Shown here one piece after another: positions 12,375 through 13,511 of a stretch of 13,511 nt of DNA. The notes beneath the pieces are model-generated. The model made no database searches. It was not told the DNA's origin and worked only from the letters and a program-made list of their open reading frames with translations. Within the stretch, counting starts at the first letter, position 1, and every line of letters begins with the position of its first letter. This DNA comes from Candidatus Odyssella thessalonicensis (GTDB taxonomy: Bacteria; Pseudomonadota; Alphaproteobacteria; Bin65). The DNA lies in the NCBI GenBank assembly GCA_005240015.1, contig SBBV01000009.1, forward strand, positions 1-13,511. The letters are read 5' to 3'. Made by a program: the position numbers and the translations under genes.

Positions 12375-13307
12375 TCAGGCGATTGACTGCCGACTTGCGC
12401 GGGAAGGGGATGCGCCGGCGGGAGGCTGTGCGGCCGTGCCGAGGCGCGAATCGGTGGTGGCGACCGCAATGCCCGCGAACACGGCCACGACCCCGAGCAC
12501 GAGATTGATGCCGAAGGGCTCGCCGAGCAGCAGCCCCGCGAGCACGCCCGCCGCGACCGGATTGACCGTCATCGTCGCGGTCACGCGCGTCGGCGTGGCG
12601 CGCTGCAGCGCCCAGATCCACAGCCAGAACGCGGCGGCGCCTCCGAACATGCCGAGATAGAGGAGCGCGCCCCATTGCGCGAGCGTGAAATCGAGGACCG
12701 GCGCGAAGCTGCCGCGAAGAGCCGCCACCGTGGTCACCGCGGCCGCGCCCACGCCCATCCCGGCGACGAGGAAGCCGATGGCGCTCGAGCGCGCCACGAG
12801 CGGCTTCGACCAGATGCTGTAGAGCGCCATGCACAAGGTGGCGCCGGCCATGATGAGGTCGCCGCGCCAGGCGCCGGCGGGCGCGGTCGCGAGGCCGGCG
12901 CCGAGCGCCACGGCGACGCCGGCGATGGCGAGCAGCACGCCCGCGGTCTTGCGCGGCGTGAGCCGCTCGACGCCGAGCAGAGCGGCGAGCGCCATCGTGA
13001 CCAGCGGCAACACCGATAGGGCCAGCGCGCCGCGCGCGGCCGTGGTGTGGGCGAGCGCGAGGTTGTAGAGCACGAAGAAGACGGCGAAGAAGAGCAGGCC
13101 GAGCAAGCACACGCCGATCCAGTCGCGCCCCTGCGGCCAGCGCGCCTCCAGCGCCAGCGGCAGCAGAAGCAGGAAGCCGAGGCCGAAGCGGAACGACGCC
13201 AGCGCCGCCGGATCGAGGTCGAGCGCGACATAGCGCGTCGCCACCGCCGCCGCACCGCCGAAAGTGCAGGAAAGCACGCCGGCCAAGACGCCGATCCGCT
13301 CGCTCAT
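12375..13307 (-). CDS. EamA/DMT-superfamily transporter
   Basis: 310 residues with ten predicted membrane segments (about 5-27, 35-54, 63-81, 90-112, 122-140, 150-168, 176-197, 211-231, 241-261 and 266-284), the two five-helix EamA repeats. Typical features are ATRYVALDLDPAALASFRF near 23-41, ALLGVERLTPRK closing the fourth helix, and in the second repeat TVNPVAAGVLAGLLLGEPF near 247-265. GAGG lies seven bases before the ATG at 13307. Members export amino acids, nucleotides or other small metabolites from the cytoplasm; the substrate cannot be read from sequence. The C terminus (about 286-310) is a Pro/Ser/Arg-rich cytoplasmic tail. No regulator gene is adjacent within the window; the 200 bases upstream carry no gene. 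Confidence 0.9.
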   Translation of the reverse strand: MSERIGVLAGVLSCTFGGAAAVATRYVALDLDPAALASFRFGLGFLLLLPLALEARWPQGRDWIGVCLLGLLFFAVFFVLYNLALAHTTAARGALALSVLPLVTMALAALLGVERLTPRKTAGVLLAIAGVAVALGAGLATAPAGAWRGDLIMAGATLCMALYSIWSKPLVARSSAIGFLVAGMGVGAAAVTTVAALRGSFAPVLDFTLAQWGALLYLGMFGGAAAFWLWIWALQRATPTRVTATMTVNPVAAGVLAGLLLGEPFGINLVLGVVAVFAGIAVATTDSRLGTAAQPPAGASPSRASRQSIA

Positions 13308-13454
13308 CGCCGAACCTCATGCGCGAGCGCGCAGGTTCGCCGGCGCGGATAATCGAAGCAATTCCGCGGCGGGGAATGAAGGCGCGCGGCCTCAGATTCG
13401 GCGCCGCTCTGGCGCATGTTCGCATGACGCGGAGTCGGTGAGCGCTTTTAGAAA

Positions 13455-13490
13455 CCCCTTTTCCCGGGGGAGACGGGGCAGGGGATGAGG
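13455..13490. repeat. C/G-rich hairpin element of a type often dispersed in proteobacterial genomes
   Basis: CCCC-TTTT-CCC followed by GGGGGAGACGGGG can fold back (CCCC at 13455-13458 with GGGG at 13474-13477; TCCC with GGGGA inside), and continues as CAGGGGATGAGG. Sequences of the form GGGGAGAGGGGCAGGGG-TGAGG recur between genes in many proteobacteria, so this is probably a REP-like dispersed element. The rest of 13308-13511 shows no gene or promoter I can support. Confidence 0.4.
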
Positions 13491-13511
13491 GGGCCGACGT
13501 GCGTCTCACAC

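Noticed and set aside
11479..12660. 393-residue plus-strand frame
   Set aside because: Antisense to the secreted paralogue and the EamA gene, with no recognisable domain.
11560..13509. Single 649-residue minus-strand frame
   Set aside because: Only its last 200 codons are a gene (strong ribosome binding site and signal peptide at 12162). The rest is out of frame with the EamA gene and is Arg-rich shadow.

Overview
This is a GC-rich (roughly two-thirds or more G+C by eye) bacterial chromosomal window, most likely from an alphaproteobacterium. The main reasons are an ECF sigma factor paired with a DUF1109/NrsF anti-sigma, a HisKA_2-type sensor kinase with an HRxMN phosphoacceptor box, and a DUF2282 (BufA1/bufferin) gene behind a promoter that fits the Caulobacter sigma-F consensus. 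The organism call is an inference. No rRNA, tRNA, CRISPR array, insertion sequence or phage gene was seen.

Left part (1-2340). The 3' end of a receiver-GGDEF response regulator enters from outside the window and ends at a strong bidirectional terminator. It faces a small secreted protein of unknown function (738-1331, minus), which has a paralogue near the right end (11560-12162). A possible 111-residue cytoplasmic protein follows at 1511-1846. Next comes a structured intergenic stretch with a long inverted repeat, two adjacent TGAC-N4-GTCA palindromes and a leader that can fold in two mutually exclusive ways. That stretch precedes a tiny secreted Tyr/Trp-rich peptide (2076-2267).

Centre (2345-6496). 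This is the most coherent system. Two divergent transcription units share a 160-bp intergenic region. Leftward run a bufferin-type (DUF2282/BufA1) secreted Cys peptide, a DoxX membrane protein and an AhpD-like CxxC protein. Rightward run an ECF sigma factor, its probable membrane anti-sigma factor NrsF (start and stop codons overlap) and a secreted DUF3179 protein with a CPLC motif. The leftward unit has a promoter of the form GTAACC-N16-CGAA, so the sigma factor encoded next door very likely drives it. This resembles the Caulobacter SigF-NrsF heavy-metal/copper response. However, the enzymes that normally mature the bufferin (DUF692/MNIO BufB and its partner BufC) are absent from the window, and the anti-sigma appears to lack one of its two known sensing cysteines.

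Right part (6629-13511). A membrane-bound Cache-HAMP-HisKA_2 histidine kinase has no response regulator gene beside it. It is followed by a DUF7282 lipoprotein. Next is a 744-residue secreted protein with four Cys pairs, seven TPR-like helical repeats (the last two a recent 180-bp tandem duplication) and a Cys-containing tail. The second member of the secreted paralogue pair and an EamA-type exporter follow. The last 200 bases hold no gene, only a C/G-rich hairpin element. Most other long open frames are antisense or shifted shadows typical of GC-rich DNA.
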